This document shows positions 40,363 through 48,376 of a stretch of 64,000 bases of DNA, piece after piece; the first letter of the stretch is position 1, and each line of letters starts with the position of its first letter. The position numbers and the translations under genes are program-made. This DNA comes from Gammaproteobacteria bacterium (GTDB lineage: Bacteria; Pseudomonadota; Gammaproteobacteria; Pseudomonadales; Azotimanducaceae): contig VXYL01000046.1 of assembly GCA_009846005.1 (NCBI GenBank), positions 1-64,000 on the forward strand, read 5' to 3'. The notes under the pieces are model-generated. The model ran no database searches and had not been told where the DNA came from. It worked only from the letters and a program-made list of their open reading frames with translations.

Positions 40363-41526
40363 ATGCACGTCGGCATCATCGAATCCTTCTTCATTATCTT
40401 CACCGGGGCGGCGGCGCTGGCTGCCGTCGCCCTCTATACACGTCAGCCGCTCATCGTGGCGTACATCGCCATCGGCTGCCTCGTGGGCCCGCACGGCATC
40501 GCGCTGGTCTCCGATGATCGGCTGCTCGCCGAGATCGGCGAGATCGGCATCATCTTCCTGCTGTTCCTTGTCGGTCTCGACCTTCCGCCCGCAAAACTCA
40601 AGGATATGATCGGCGAATCGGTATTGACCGCCTTGGCCAGCACGGTCGTGTTCTTCTCGCTCGGTTTCGGCGTGATGCTCGCGTTCGAATTCACGCTTGT
40701 CGAAGCCGTGATCGCCGGCACGGCGTGCGTTTTCTCGAGCACGATTCTCGGCATCAAGCTGCTGCCGACCACCGTGCTCCATCACCGTCACATCGGCGAG
40801 ATCGTCATCAGCCTGCTATTGATCCAGGATCTCGTTGCCATCATCGCCCTCTTGGTCCTTGCCGGTTTCAACGCCGAAGGCAGCGTCCTGTCGACCACCC
40901 TCACGGTGGTGGTCGCGCTGCCGGTCGTCGCCCTGGTCGCCTACCTCGGCGTGCGGTTCTTCGTCGTGCCCCTGTTGGCGCGCTTCGACGTCTTTCAGGA
41001 GTTTACGTTCCTGTTGGCCGTCGGATGGTGCCTGGGAATCGCGAGCCTCTCGCAGGCGCTGCACCTGTCCTGGGAAATCGGCGCCTTCGTAGCGGGCGTG
41101 TCGCTCGCCAATTCGCCCATCGCGCAGTACATCACCGAGAACCTGCGCCCCTTAAGGGACTTTTTCCTCGTCCTGTTCTTCTTCGCGGTGGGTGCTGCCA
41201 TCAATCCGTCGATGCTGCTCGACGTCTGGCTACCCACCCTGGTGCTCGCGGTGGTACTCGTTGCATGCAAACCACCGGTGTTTCGAGCGCTGTTGCGCTG
41301 GCAGAAGGAGTCTGACGGCGTGTCCCGAGAAGTCGGCTACCGGCTCGGCCAGGCAAGCGAGTTCTCCCTGCTGTTGGTGTTCGTGGCCGGGACGGCGCTG
41401 CTGTCGGCGGAGGCCGCCCATGTGGTCCAGGGTGCGACGGTGGTCACCCTGCTCCTGTCGAGCTACCTCGTGGTGTTCCGCTACCCGAGCCCGATCGCGG
41501 TGTCGGAGACCCTGCGGCGCGATTGA
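40363..41526 (+). CDS. CPA2-family (KefB-type) cation:proton antiporter, membrane domain only
   Basis: A 387-residue integral membrane protein with about 11-12 hydrophobic segments. Family features are QPLIVAYIAIGCLVGPHG, IGIIFLLFLVGLDL, FSSTILGIKLLP, IVISLLLIQDLVAIIALL with the ion-site QD, and WEIGAFVAGVSLANSP. There is no C-terminal TrkA-N/RCK domain, so it lacks the nucleotide gating of KefB/KefC and looks like a stand-alone K+ or Na+/H+ exchanger. It stands alone between two unrelated groups. Confidence 0.88.
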   Translation: MHVGIIESFFIIFTGAAALAAVALYTRQPLIVAYIAIGCLVGPHGIALVSDDRLLAEIGEIGIIFLLFLVGLDLPPAKLKDMIGESVLTALASTVVFFSLGFGVMLAFEFTLVEAVIAGTACVFSSTILGIKLLPTTVLHHRHIGEIVISLLLIQDLVAIIALLVLAGFNAEGSVLSTTLTVVVALPVVALVAYLGVRFFVVPLLARFDVFQEFTFLLAVGWCLGIASLSQALHLSWEIGAFVAGVSLANSPIAQYITENLRPLRDFFLVLFFFAVGAAINPSMLLDVWLPTLVLAVVLVACKPPVFRALLRWQKESDGVSREVGYRLGQASEFSLLLVFVAGTALLSAEAAHVVQGATVVTLLLSSYLVVFRYPSPIAVSETLRRD

Positions 41527-41535
41527 GCGCGGCGG

Positions 41536-42162
41536 CTACGGGCTCTTCGCAAGTCCTGTGTAGCGCCAGTGCCATGGTTCGTAGGACACGCCTTGGGGGT
41601 TGTCCCTCGGGAAGGAGATCTCGAAGTCGAACCGGTGCGCGTTGTTCTTGAGCCAGGCGAACTCGGGCGTGTCCTCGAACGTCGTCTCGACATCGGTCTC
41701 GGGGCGCTCAAGCGCGCCGATATCGATGGCGAGTCCGGCGTGGTGTTCGGAGTAGCCCGGCGGCGCGACCCAGCGGGCCGCCGACTCGGTGCTGCCGTAC
41801 TTTCGCGTCGCTCGCGCGAACAGGCCGTCTTGGTAACCCTTGGTACGGAAGCCGGAAATCGGCACGAGCTCCACCCCTGCTTCCCGCGCCGCCTTCTGCA
41901 TCGCCCGAAACGCTTGAGCCGCCTCGGCCCGTAGCTGCACGACGCGACCCGTGTCCCGATAGCGCCCCGCATCCGCCAAGGGCGCGTCGGTCTCCGCGTA
42001 GGCAAGATGGCCGAACAGGCTATCGACGGGTTCGCGTTTCGGCGGCTCGGCTGCGGGCTCTTCGCGTTGCGTTACCAAGGGGTTCTCCGCCGGCACGGCA
42101 TCGCAAGAGCCCAGAACCAAGATGACCGTCGACGCGAGAGCCGCACGGGCCGGGAACCGCAT
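41536..42162 (-). CDS. M15-family D-alanyl-D-alanine carboxypeptidase lipoprotein (VanY-like)
   Basis: A 208-residue predicted lipoprotein: the signal peptide ends in a lipobox-like LGSC (Cys near residue 20), followed by a Pro/Glu-rich linker. The peptidase domain has SGFRTKGYQDGLF, the zinc motif SEHHAGLAIDIG and the C-terminal EPWHWRY, all typical of VanY/DacB zinc carboxypeptidases that trim peptidoglycan stem peptides. It shares one base with the acuI stop, so it ends the sohB-acuI-vanY group. Confidence 0.88.
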   Translation of the reverse strand: MRFPARAALASTVILVLGSCDAVPAENPLVTQREEPAAEPPKREPVDSLFGHLAYAETDAPLADAGRYRDTGRVVQLRAEAAQAFRAMQKAAREAGVELVPISGFRTKGYQDGLFARATRKYGSTESAARWVAPPGYSEHHAGLAIDIGALERPETDVETTFEDTPEFAWLKNNAHRFDFEISFPRDNPQGVSYEPWHWRYTGLAKSP

Positions 42163-43160
42163 CAGCCGTTCAGGTCCACAAGCCCGCGTCCGACCATGTC
42201 ACCGGCCAGGATTCGGTCGATTGCACCGGAGAGCGTATCCAATGTCAGCGGCTCCACGAGTGCCTCGAGCCCGTCGAGCTTCCAGGATCCCGCGAGCTTC
42301 GCCCAGATCCTCCCCTTGTCGGCGATCGGCAGTTCCACGGAGTCCACCCCGAGCAGGTTGACGTGGCGGAGGATGAACGGGAATACCGTCGCGGGAATCT
42401 CTGGCGAGGCGACCAGGCCGCAGGCGGCGAGGCTTGCCCCGTAACGCAGCGACTTCACGGCGTTGACGAGGATCTCGCCGCCAACGGTGTCGACCACGCC
42501 TCCCCAGGTCTCCCGGCCTAAGGGACGCTCGGCACCCTTGCGCAGGTCCTCTCGGGACGTGATCGCACTGGCGCCGAGGCGGAGCAGGTAGTCGTGTCGA
42601 TCGGCCTTCCCCGTACCGGCGTGGACCTCATAGCCGAGCTTGGCAAGCAGCTTGACGGCCACCGATCCCACGCCGCCGGTCGCGCCGGTAACGAGTACCG
42701 GTCCCCCGCCGGGCGTCATGCCTGCCCCCTCGAGCTTGTCGATGCAAAGCGCGGCAGTGAATCCCGCCGTACCGAGAATCATGCTCGATCGCACGTCCAA
42801 GCCGTCGGGCATCGCCACCGCCCATCCCGCAGGAACACGAATGCGTTGGCCGTAGCCGCCGGACGTGTTCATCCCGAGATCAAAGCCGATCACGATGACC
42901 TCGGTGCCCGGCCGGAAGTCCGCGCTGGCGGATTCTAGGACTGTTCCCGCCGCGTCGATGCCGGGCGTATGGGGAAAATTGCGCGTGACCCCGGGATTGC
43001 CCGTGGCCGATAGGGCGTCCTTGTAGTTCAGCGAGGAGTACGCAACGTCGATCAGCAACTCGCCATCCGGCAACTCGGCGACGTCGCGTTCGACAACGCT
43101 TCTCGGATACCGGCGATCCGCAGTCTTGTCGACCCGGAATGCGCGAAAACCCTCGGTCAT
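42162..43160 (-). CDS. acuI: NADPH-dependent quinone oxidoreductase / acrylyl-CoA reductase (YhdH/AcuI)
   Basis: A 332-residue MDR-superfamily reductase without zinc ligands. YhdH/AcuI signatures are SSLNYKDALSATGNPGVTRNFPHTPGIDAAG, VIVIGFDLGMNTSGGYGQRIRVP, ILGTAGFTAALCIDKLE and the nucleotide site VTGATGGVGSVAVKLLAKLG. AcuI reduces acrylyl-CoA to propionyl-CoA, which could feed PrpC in this genome, but YhdH homologues are broad and the substrate is unproven. The start at 43160 overlaps sohB by 4 bases. Confidence 0.88.
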   Translation of the reverse strand: MTEGFRAFRVDKTADRRYPRSVVERDVAELPDGELLIDVAYSSLNYKDALSATGNPGVTRNFPHTPGIDAAGTVLESASADFRPGTEVIVIGFDLGMNTSGGYGQRIRVPAGWAVAMPDGLDVRSSMILGTAGFTAALCIDKLEGAGMTPGGGPVLVTGATGGVGSVAVKLLAKLGYEVHAGTGKADRHDYLLRLGASAITSREDLRKGAERPLGRETWGGVVDTVGGEILVNAVKSLRYGASLAACGLVASPEIPATVFPFILRHVNLLGVDSVELPIADKGRIWAKLAGSWKLDGLEALVEPLTLDTLSGAIDRILAGDMVGRGLVDLNG

Positions 43161-44185
43161 CTCAATCCTCCCATTGTTCGATCCACGACTCGGTCGAAGA
43201 GCTTCCCGAGGGCGAGCGTCGTCTGACCGAACAATCGCTCGATCGGCTTTTTCGGGGCGATCCAGGACACTTCGAAGATGTCCGCCTCGTCGCACGCCGA
43301 TGCCAGGTATTCGTCGCTGGTTACGAGTTCATCGACCAGCGACCGGTCCAAGGCGCGCTGACCGTACCACGCCTCGCCGGTGGAAACGGTCTCCAGGTCC
43401 AACCCGGGGCGGTAGTTGCCGATGAATTCCTGGAACAGGGCATGGGCGTCGTGCAGCTCGTCGCGGAGTTTCTCCCTGCCCTCCTCCGTGTTCTCGCCGA
43501 GCACGTCGAGCGTACGCTTGTAGCGGCCCGCGGTCAGGACCTCGACATCCACGTCGTATTTCTTGAGCAGGCGATGCACGTTGGGAATCTGGGCGACGAC
43601 GCCTATGGAGCCCACCACCGCAAACGGCGCGGCCAGGATGCGATCGGCAACCGCCGCCATCATGTAACCGCCGCTCGCCGCGATCTTGTCTACGGCAACG
43701 GTTAGCCGAACGCCCTTGCCGCGAATCCGCGCTAGCTGCGAGGCGCCAAGTCCATAGCCGTGCACCATGCCGCCGGCACTGTCGACTCGCACCAGGACCT
43801 CGTCCTCCTCCCGCGCCGTGCCCAGAACGGCCGATATCTCCCGGCGCAGCGAGTCCACGCCGGTGGCGGCCAGATCGCCCTCGAAACTCAATACGAAAAC
43901 CCGGCGCCGGGTCTCGTCGTGTTTCTGCTTCTTGCGTTCCTTCGCTTCGCGTTTGCGCTGCTTCTTCGCGGCGTTCTGGGGCAGCCCGGCCTCCTCGATC
44001 GCCCGGCGCATGTCGTGCAGGAGTTCGTTCACGCGAATCACCTGGATGTGGCCCATGGGGGGACCGCGCATCGCGCGGTGGGCCGTTGCAGCCGCCACGG
44101 CGGAGACGACGATGAGCACGGCAACCACGATGGTTGCCGTCTTCGCGAGAAACCCGAGATAGTCGAACAGGAGTTCCAAGGCCAA
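43157..44185 (-). CDS. sohB: Inner-membrane serine protease SohB (S49 family)
   Basis: At 342 residues it fits SohB. An N-terminal membrane segment (TATIVVAVLIVVSAVAAATA) is followed by a Lys/Arg-rich coiled stretch (NAAKKQRKREAKERKKQKHDE), then the S49 protease fold with VRVDSAGGMVHGYG, the catalytic Ser in KIAASGGYMMA and the catalytic Lys in TAGRYKRTLDVLGENTEEG. Periplasm-facing peptidase related to SppA. It appears to start at TTG 44185. First gene of a three-gene group with acuI and the carboxypeptidase. Confidence 0.93.
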   Translation of the reverse strand: MALELLFDYLGFLAKTATIVVAVLIVVSAVAAATAHRAMRGPPMGHIQVIRVNELLHDMRRAIEEAGLPQNAAKKQRKREAKERKKQKHDETRRRVFVLSFEGDLAATGVDSLRREISAVLGTAREEDEVLVRVDSAGGMVHGYGLGASQLARIRGKGVRLTVAVDKIAASGGYMMAAVADRILAAPFAVVGSIGVVAQIPNVHRLLKKYDVDVEVLTAGRYKRTLDVLGENTEEGREKLRDELHDAHALFQEFIGNYRPGLDLETVSTGEAWYGQRALDRSLVDELVTSDEYLASACDEADIFEVSWIAPKKPIERLFGQTTLALGKLFDRVVDRTMGGLR

Positions 44186-44211
44186 CGGATCCGAGGGGCG
44201 GAAGGGCGGGG

Positions 44212-44241
44212 ATTCTATCGATTACGCAGCCGGGGTCACAA
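44212..44241 (-). promoter_or_regulatory. Predicted sigma70 promoter of sohB
   Basis: On the minus strand TTGTGA (44241-44236) is followed after 18 bases by TAGAAT (44217-44212), four and five of six matches. Transcription would start about 20 bases ahead of the TTG start of sohB. Confidence 0.5.
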
Positions 44242-44360
44242 ATGAGTTTTCAGCCACTTCGCACCCGGCCCCGGGTCGACCTCGCTCACGCCGGCATTCC
44301 CGGCAGGTGCGCCATGTCGCCGCCCCGCATGTCAAGCGTTCGCTAGGGCAGATTCCGATC

Positions 44361-44495
44361 ATGGCCGAGACGCGTGCCGAACCGGCGGAGTCCCGTGCCG
44401 AGGATGCCGAGGCGCGGGCGAATGCCGCCGAAGCCCGGGGCGCGGAGCTCGAGCAACTCCTGGGGCAGTCGCCCTGCCCTTACCTCGATGTCTGA
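44361..44495 (+). pseudogene. Possible remnant: Ala/Glu/Arg coiled-coil tail
   Basis: The 327-base gap 44186-44512 holds the sohB promoter and a short open frame whose product, from ATG 44361, is a heptad-like Ala/Glu/Arg stretch (RAEDAEARANAAEARGAELEQLL). Such tails are usual at the C-terminus of Uma2-family (DUF820) nuclease-like proteins, but no globular domain is left upstream, and no ribosome site is seen. It may be a decayed gene end or chance coding in GC-rich DNA. Nothing else is evident in the gap. Confidence 0.3.
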
Positions 44496-44512
44496 CCGGT
44501 GGCCCCCGCAGG

Positions 44513-46747
44513 TCAGTCGCCGCCGCCCTGCTCGTCGATCGCCTCCAGGACCCTTGGCGGCGACAGCGGCAGGTCCGGAATCCGAAAGCCCAACTGGTCG
44601 CGCACCGCATTCGACACAGCCGCCAACGGCGCCACGATCGGGGTCTCCCCGACACCGCGTACGCCGTACGGGTGGAACGGGTTCGGCACCTCGATGATCT
44701 CGGTGTCGATCATCGGCATATCCGATGCGACCGGCACCCGGTAGTCCAGGAAACCGGCGTTCTCCATGACGCCGTTGTCGTCGTAGATGTACTCCTCGTT
44801 GAGGGCCCAGCCGATGCCCTGCACCGCGCCCCCCTGCATCTGGCCCTCGACGTAGGACGGGTGGATGGCCCGGCCCGCGTCCTGGACCGCCGTGAAGCTC
44901 AGCACGTCGACCTTGCCCGTCTCGGTGTCGACGATGGTGTCGGTGAAGTTGCAGGAGAACGACGCCCCAGCACCCTGGGCGTTCAGGCTGGCCCGGCCAA
45001 GCAGCGGGCCTCCCGTTCGGCCTGCGCCGCGGGCGATGTCCGCCAGCGAAAGCGGCTTCACGTCGGCGTTGACCCCAGGTTTCGGCACGGCTTCGCCATC
45101 GACCCAGTCCACCTGTTCCTCGTCAAGATCCCAGGTCAGCGCCGCGCGCTGCTTGCACTGGGCGATGATGTCCTCGCACGCTTGGACCACCGCCATGCCC
45201 GTGGCGAAGGTCGTGCGGCTGCCGCCGGTTACGTTGCAGAACCCGGTGCTTTCGGTGTCGCCGACGTGGGCCTTGACCTGCTCGTAGGGGACGCCGAGGG
45301 TCTCCGCCGCCATCAGCGCCATGGAGGCCCGGGAACCGCCGATGTCGGGACTGCCTTCCATCACGGTCACCGCACCGTCTTCGGCGATACGGACTTCGGC
45401 GCTCGATTGCATGCCGATGTTGAACCAGAACCCGACCGCGACCCCCCGACCGGCGCCCTCCGGAACGGGTGCCGTGTAGTTCGGGTGTACCTTGGCGGCC
45501 TCCAGGCATTCGCGCAGCCCGATCGCCGGGAAGCGTGGGCCATAGGGCGCCACCGTGCCCTCGGCCGCCGAGTTCTTGAGGCGAAGGTCGATGGGGTCCA
45601 TGTCGAGCTGGCGCGCCAGTTCGTCGATGGCAGACTCCATGGCGTGCATGGACTGCGGCGCGCCGGGTGCCCGGTAGGCGCAGACCTTGGGTTTGTTGAC
45701 CAGCACGTCGTTGCCTTCGATGACGAGGTTCGGCACCTCGTAGGGCGCGAGCACCGACATGCACCCCGGACCGATCGGTGCGCCCGGGAAGGCGCCCGCC
45801 TCGTAGGCGAGCCAGGCGCTCGCCGCCGTGAACGTGCCGTCCTTCTTGGCGCCGATCTTGGCCCTGCACCAGGTCCCCGACGTGGGCCCCGTGGCGCGGA
45901 ACACGTCCTCGCGGCTCATCGTCATCTTCACCGGGCGTCCGGTCATCTGCGACATCCTGACCGCCAGTGGCTCCAGATAGATCGTCGTCTTGCCACCGAA
46001 CCCGCCGCCGATCTCGGAAGGGATGACCTTGATGTTGCCGACTTTCTCGCCCAACACCTGGGCGGTCAGCGAGCGGACGTCGAAATGTCCCTGGGTGCAG
46101 CACCAGACGGTCGCCTTGCCGTCCTCGTTCGCCGTCGCCGTGCAGGCGTGGGGTTCGATGTAGCCCTGGTGGGCCATGGGAACCCGGTGTTCGGTTTCCA
46201 CGACGATGTCGGCCTCGGCGAAACCCGCTTCGAGGTCGCCCCGTTCGAATCGCTGGGTGGCCGCGATGTTGCTCGCGGGCTTCGACGTGTCGCCGTTGGT
46301 GTGTTGCGACTCGTTCACGAGAGTGGCGCCGTCGGCCATGGCCTCGTCGAGGGACATCACCGGATCAAGCACCTCGTAGTCGACCTCGATCAAGTCCAAC
46401 GCCGCCTCGGCTTGAAGCAGGGTCTTGGCGGCCACCGCGGCCACCGCGTGGCCGTGATAGAGGACCTTGTCCCGGGCGATGACGTTCTTCGCTAGGTCGC
46501 CCGCACCCGCCCCGCCGGGAAAATCCGCACCCGACACCGCGGCGAGTACGCCTTCGGCCGCGCGCGCCCGGGTCAGGTCGACGCGCTTGATGCGCGCATG
46601 GGCGTGGGGGCTCCTCAATACCATGCCGTGCAGCATGTTCGGCAAGTGCAGATCCGCACCGAACGCCGCCCGTCCCGTTACCTTGTCGATGCCGTCGGGG
46701 CGCACCGGCCGCGTGCCGATCGCCTTCAGGTCTAGGGCTTCTGCCAC
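44513..46747 (-). CDS. Molybdenum hydroxylase large subunit (xanthine dehydrogenase/CoxL family)
   Basis: This 744-residue molybdopterin-binding subunit has the N-terminal Ald_Xan_dh a/b hammerhead (RPVRPDGIDKVTGRAAFGADLHLPNMLHG) and Mo-cofactor motifs GGGFGGKTTIYLEP, PDIGGSRASMALMAAE and the catalytic Glu in GVRGVGETPI (about 697). The active-site loop is AYRAPGAPQ (about 353-361), which is neither form I CO dehydrogenase (AYxCSFR) nor form II (AYRGAGR), so CO oxidation is not supported. The substrate is unknown; an aldehyde, purine, aromatic or N-heterocycle is possible. Last gene of the FAD-FeS-Mo operon. Confidence 0.9.
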   Translation of the reverse strand: MAEALDLKAIGTRPVRPDGIDKVTGRAAFGADLHLPNMLHGMVLRSPHAHARIKRVDLTRARAAEGVLAAVSGADFPGGAGAGDLAKNVIARDKVLYHGHAVAAVAAKTLLQAEAALDLIEVDYEVLDPVMSLDEAMADGATLVNESQHTNGDTSKPASNIAATQRFERGDLEAGFAEADIVVETEHRVPMAHQGYIEPHACTATANEDGKATVWCCTQGHFDVRSLTAQVLGEKVGNIKVIPSEIGGGFGGKTTIYLEPLAVRMSQMTGRPVKMTMSREDVFRATGPTSGTWCRAKIGAKKDGTFTAASAWLAYEAGAFPGAPIGPGCMSVLAPYEVPNLVIEGNDVLVNKPKVCAYRAPGAPQSMHAMESAIDELARQLDMDPIDLRLKNSAAEGTVAPYGPRFPAIGLRECLEAAKVHPNYTAPVPEGAGRGVAVGFWFNIGMQSSAEVRIAEDGAVTVMEGSPDIGGSRASMALMAAETLGVPYEQVKAHVGDTESTGFCNVTGGSRTTFATGMAVVQACEDIIAQCKQRAALTWDLDEEQVDWVDGEAVPKPGVNADVKPLSLADIARGAGRTGGPLLGRASLNAQGAGASFSCNFTDTIVDTETGKVDVLSFTAVQDAGRAIHPSYVEGQMQGGAVQGIGWALNEEYIYDDNGVMENAGFLDYRVPVASDMPMIDTEIIEVPNPFHPYGVRGVGETPIVAPLAAVSNAVRDQLGFRIPDLPLSPPRVLEAIDEQGGGD

Positions 46748-46789
46748 TTGATGTCTCCTTATCAGTCTCTTGGTTCCGTTCGGACCCGT

Positions 46790-47269
46790 TTACGCTTCGT
46801 AGGCCAGGCTCTGGGCCGCGTCCTGTACGGCGCGCACGATCTTGTCGTAGCCCGTGCATCGGCACAGGTTGCCGGCGAGCCAGTAGCGGATCGTGGTCTC
46901 GTCGGGGTCCGGGTTCTTTTCAAGCAGCGCTTTCGTCGCAACGATGAAGCCTGGCGTGCAGATACCGCATTGCAGCGCCGCGTGTTCCAGGTATTTCTGC
47001 TGGATGACATGCAGTCCGTCCGCGCCGGCAATGCCCTCGATCGTGGTCACCTGGACGCCTTCTGCTTCGACGCCCAGCATCAGGCACGAGCAGACCAGGC
47101 GTCCGTCGATCATCACCGAACACGCTCCGCAGTCGCCGGTGGCGCAGCCCTCCTTGGTTCCCGTCAAGCCGAGTTCATCGCGCAGGACTTCGAGAAGGGA
47201 TTGGTGGGGTTCGCAAAGGAACTCGATTCCATCCCCGTTTATCGTGGTTGATACGTGCTGTTTGCTCAT
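46790..47269 (-). CDS. Molybdenum hydroxylase 2Fe-2S subunit (CoxS family)
   Basis: A 159-residue subunit with two 2Fe-2S sites: a plant-ferredoxin-like cluster in TKEGCATGDCGACSVMIDGRLVCSC and a four-helix cluster in QCGICTPGF plus GNLCRCTGYDKIV. It relays electrons from the molybdenum centre to FAD. ATG 47269 has AAGGA 8 bases upstream. 45 bases separate it from the FAD subunit gene and 42 from the large subunit gene. Confidence 0.95.
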   Translation of the reverse strand: MSKQHVSTTINGDGIEFLCEPHQSLLEVLRDELGLTGTKEGCATGDCGACSVMIDGRLVCSCLMLGVEAEGVQVTTIEGIAGADGLHVIQQKYLEHAALQCGICTPGFIVATKALLEKNPDPDETTIRYWLAGNLCRCTGYDKIVRAVQDAAQSLAYEA

Positions 47270-47314
47270 CTGTATTCCTTGTCTAAAGCTATGAGCGTTC
47301 GTCCACAAGCCCTT

Positions 47315-48193
47315 CTAAAGGGCCAGGGCACGGTCGCGGGCGATAGCCCCCGCGCGTTTGGTAAGTACGCCGACGACCTTCCTGCGGTACTCAACGGTGC
47401 CGCGCTTGTCCGTGATGGGCTTGGCGAGCGCACTCGATGCATCGGCCGCCGCCGACAGGGCTTCATCGTCCACGGTCGTCCCAACCAATGCGGCCGCCGC
47501 GTCCGGCACGACCAGGGCGGTGATCGCCACCGCGCCGATCGCAACCTTTGCTGCGGTGCATACACCGCTGTCGTCGAGCGTCAGCGCAACGCCGGCACCG
47601 CAAACCGCGATGTCCATCTCGGTGCGGGGAATGAACCGCAGGTAGGCATCCGACGAACGTCCCTTGGGCCTCGGTATCTTGAGTCCGATCAGAAACTCCG
47701 TGGGTTCGAGCACATTGGTGCCAACCCCCGTCACGAAGTCCTCGGTGGGCACTTCCCGGTTGCCGCCGGGCGAGGCAATTACGCAAACCGCCCCGCAGGC
47801 GATCAGGGCAGGAATCGTGTCTCCTGCCGGGGAGGAGTTGCAGAGATTGCCGCCGATGGTCGCGCGTCCTTGAATCTGTGTGGACCCGATAAGGTCGGCG
47901 GATTCGATCAGTCCCGGCAGAATGCTTTTCAACTCGTCGTTCTCGTTCAGCACCGCAGAAGCGATCCCGGCGCCGATGAACACTTCGTCGTCCCCAATGT
48001 GCAACTCGTTGGCTTCGGCGACATGCTTCACGTCTACGAACGTCCGCGGCCCCTTGTCGATCGACCGCATCTGCACCATGACGTCGGTGCCGCCGGCAAG
48101 CATTTGCGCGCGGTTGCCGGCTGCCGCCTCCGCTGCCAGCGTCGACAGTGCCTCCTCGACGCTAGCCGGTGCCTGGTAGGCGTATGCCCCCAT
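47315..48193 (-). CDS. Molybdenum hydroxylase FAD-binding subunit (CoxM family)
   Basis: A 292-residue FAD-binding domain of the molybdopterin-dehydrogenase family, with LAGGTDVMVQMRS, GSTQIQGRATIGGNLCNSSPAGDTIPALIACGA and the C-terminal CO_deh_flav_C domain (EYRRKVVGVLTKRA). No 4Fe-4S insertion as in 4-hydroxybenzoyl-CoA reductase is seen. ATG 48193 begins at the domain (MGAYAYQAPASVEEAL). First gene of the operon and divergent from pepQ. Confidence 0.93.
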   Translation of the reverse strand: MGAYAYQAPASVEEALSTLAAEAAAGNRAQMLAGGTDVMVQMRSIDKGPRTFVDVKHVAEANELHIGDDEVFIGAGIASAVLNENDELKSILPGLIESADLIGSTQIQGRATIGGNLCNSSPAGDTIPALIACGAVCVIASPGGNREVPTEDFVTGVGTNVLEPTEFLIGLKIPRPKGRSSDAYLRFIPRTEMDIAVCGAGVALTLDDSGVCTAAKVAIGAVAITALVVPDAAAALVGTTVDDEALSAAADASSALAKPITDKRGTVEYRRKVVGVLTKRAGAIARDRALAL

Positions 48194-48339
48194 GATTTCT
48201 CCCTTCCCAGTGAGCGAAGCGCGTATGTATATCACGAAAGCCGTGACCGATTCACGACGCAATCGCGGCCGCGACCAAGCAGCCCGGCAACAGGCGCGAA
48301 GCCACGCGAAGGCGCTGCCGAAGCCCGGTTCGCCAAGCG

Positions 48340-48345
48340 CTACAA
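48340..48345 (+). promoter_or_regulatory. Possible -10 element of pepQ
   Basis: TACAAT (five of six matches) lies 32 bases upstream of the pepQ ATG in the 183-base gap divergent from the molybdenum hydroxylase operon. No clear -35 is seen 16-18 bases upstream. Confidence 0.35.
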
Positions 48346-48376
48346 TAGGCGGTATCCCGGCCTGCCCGAACAAGCC

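Noticed and set aside
44672-46495. 607-codon open frame on the plus strand
   Set aside because: It is the antisense shadow of the molybdenum hydroxylase large-subunit gene; composition follows GC-rich codon bias and no domain is recognised.
48194-48376. Possible gene remnant between the hydroxylase operon and pepQ
   Set aside because: Open in the pepQ frame only because of GC bias; no homology-like pattern, and promoter function explains the gap.
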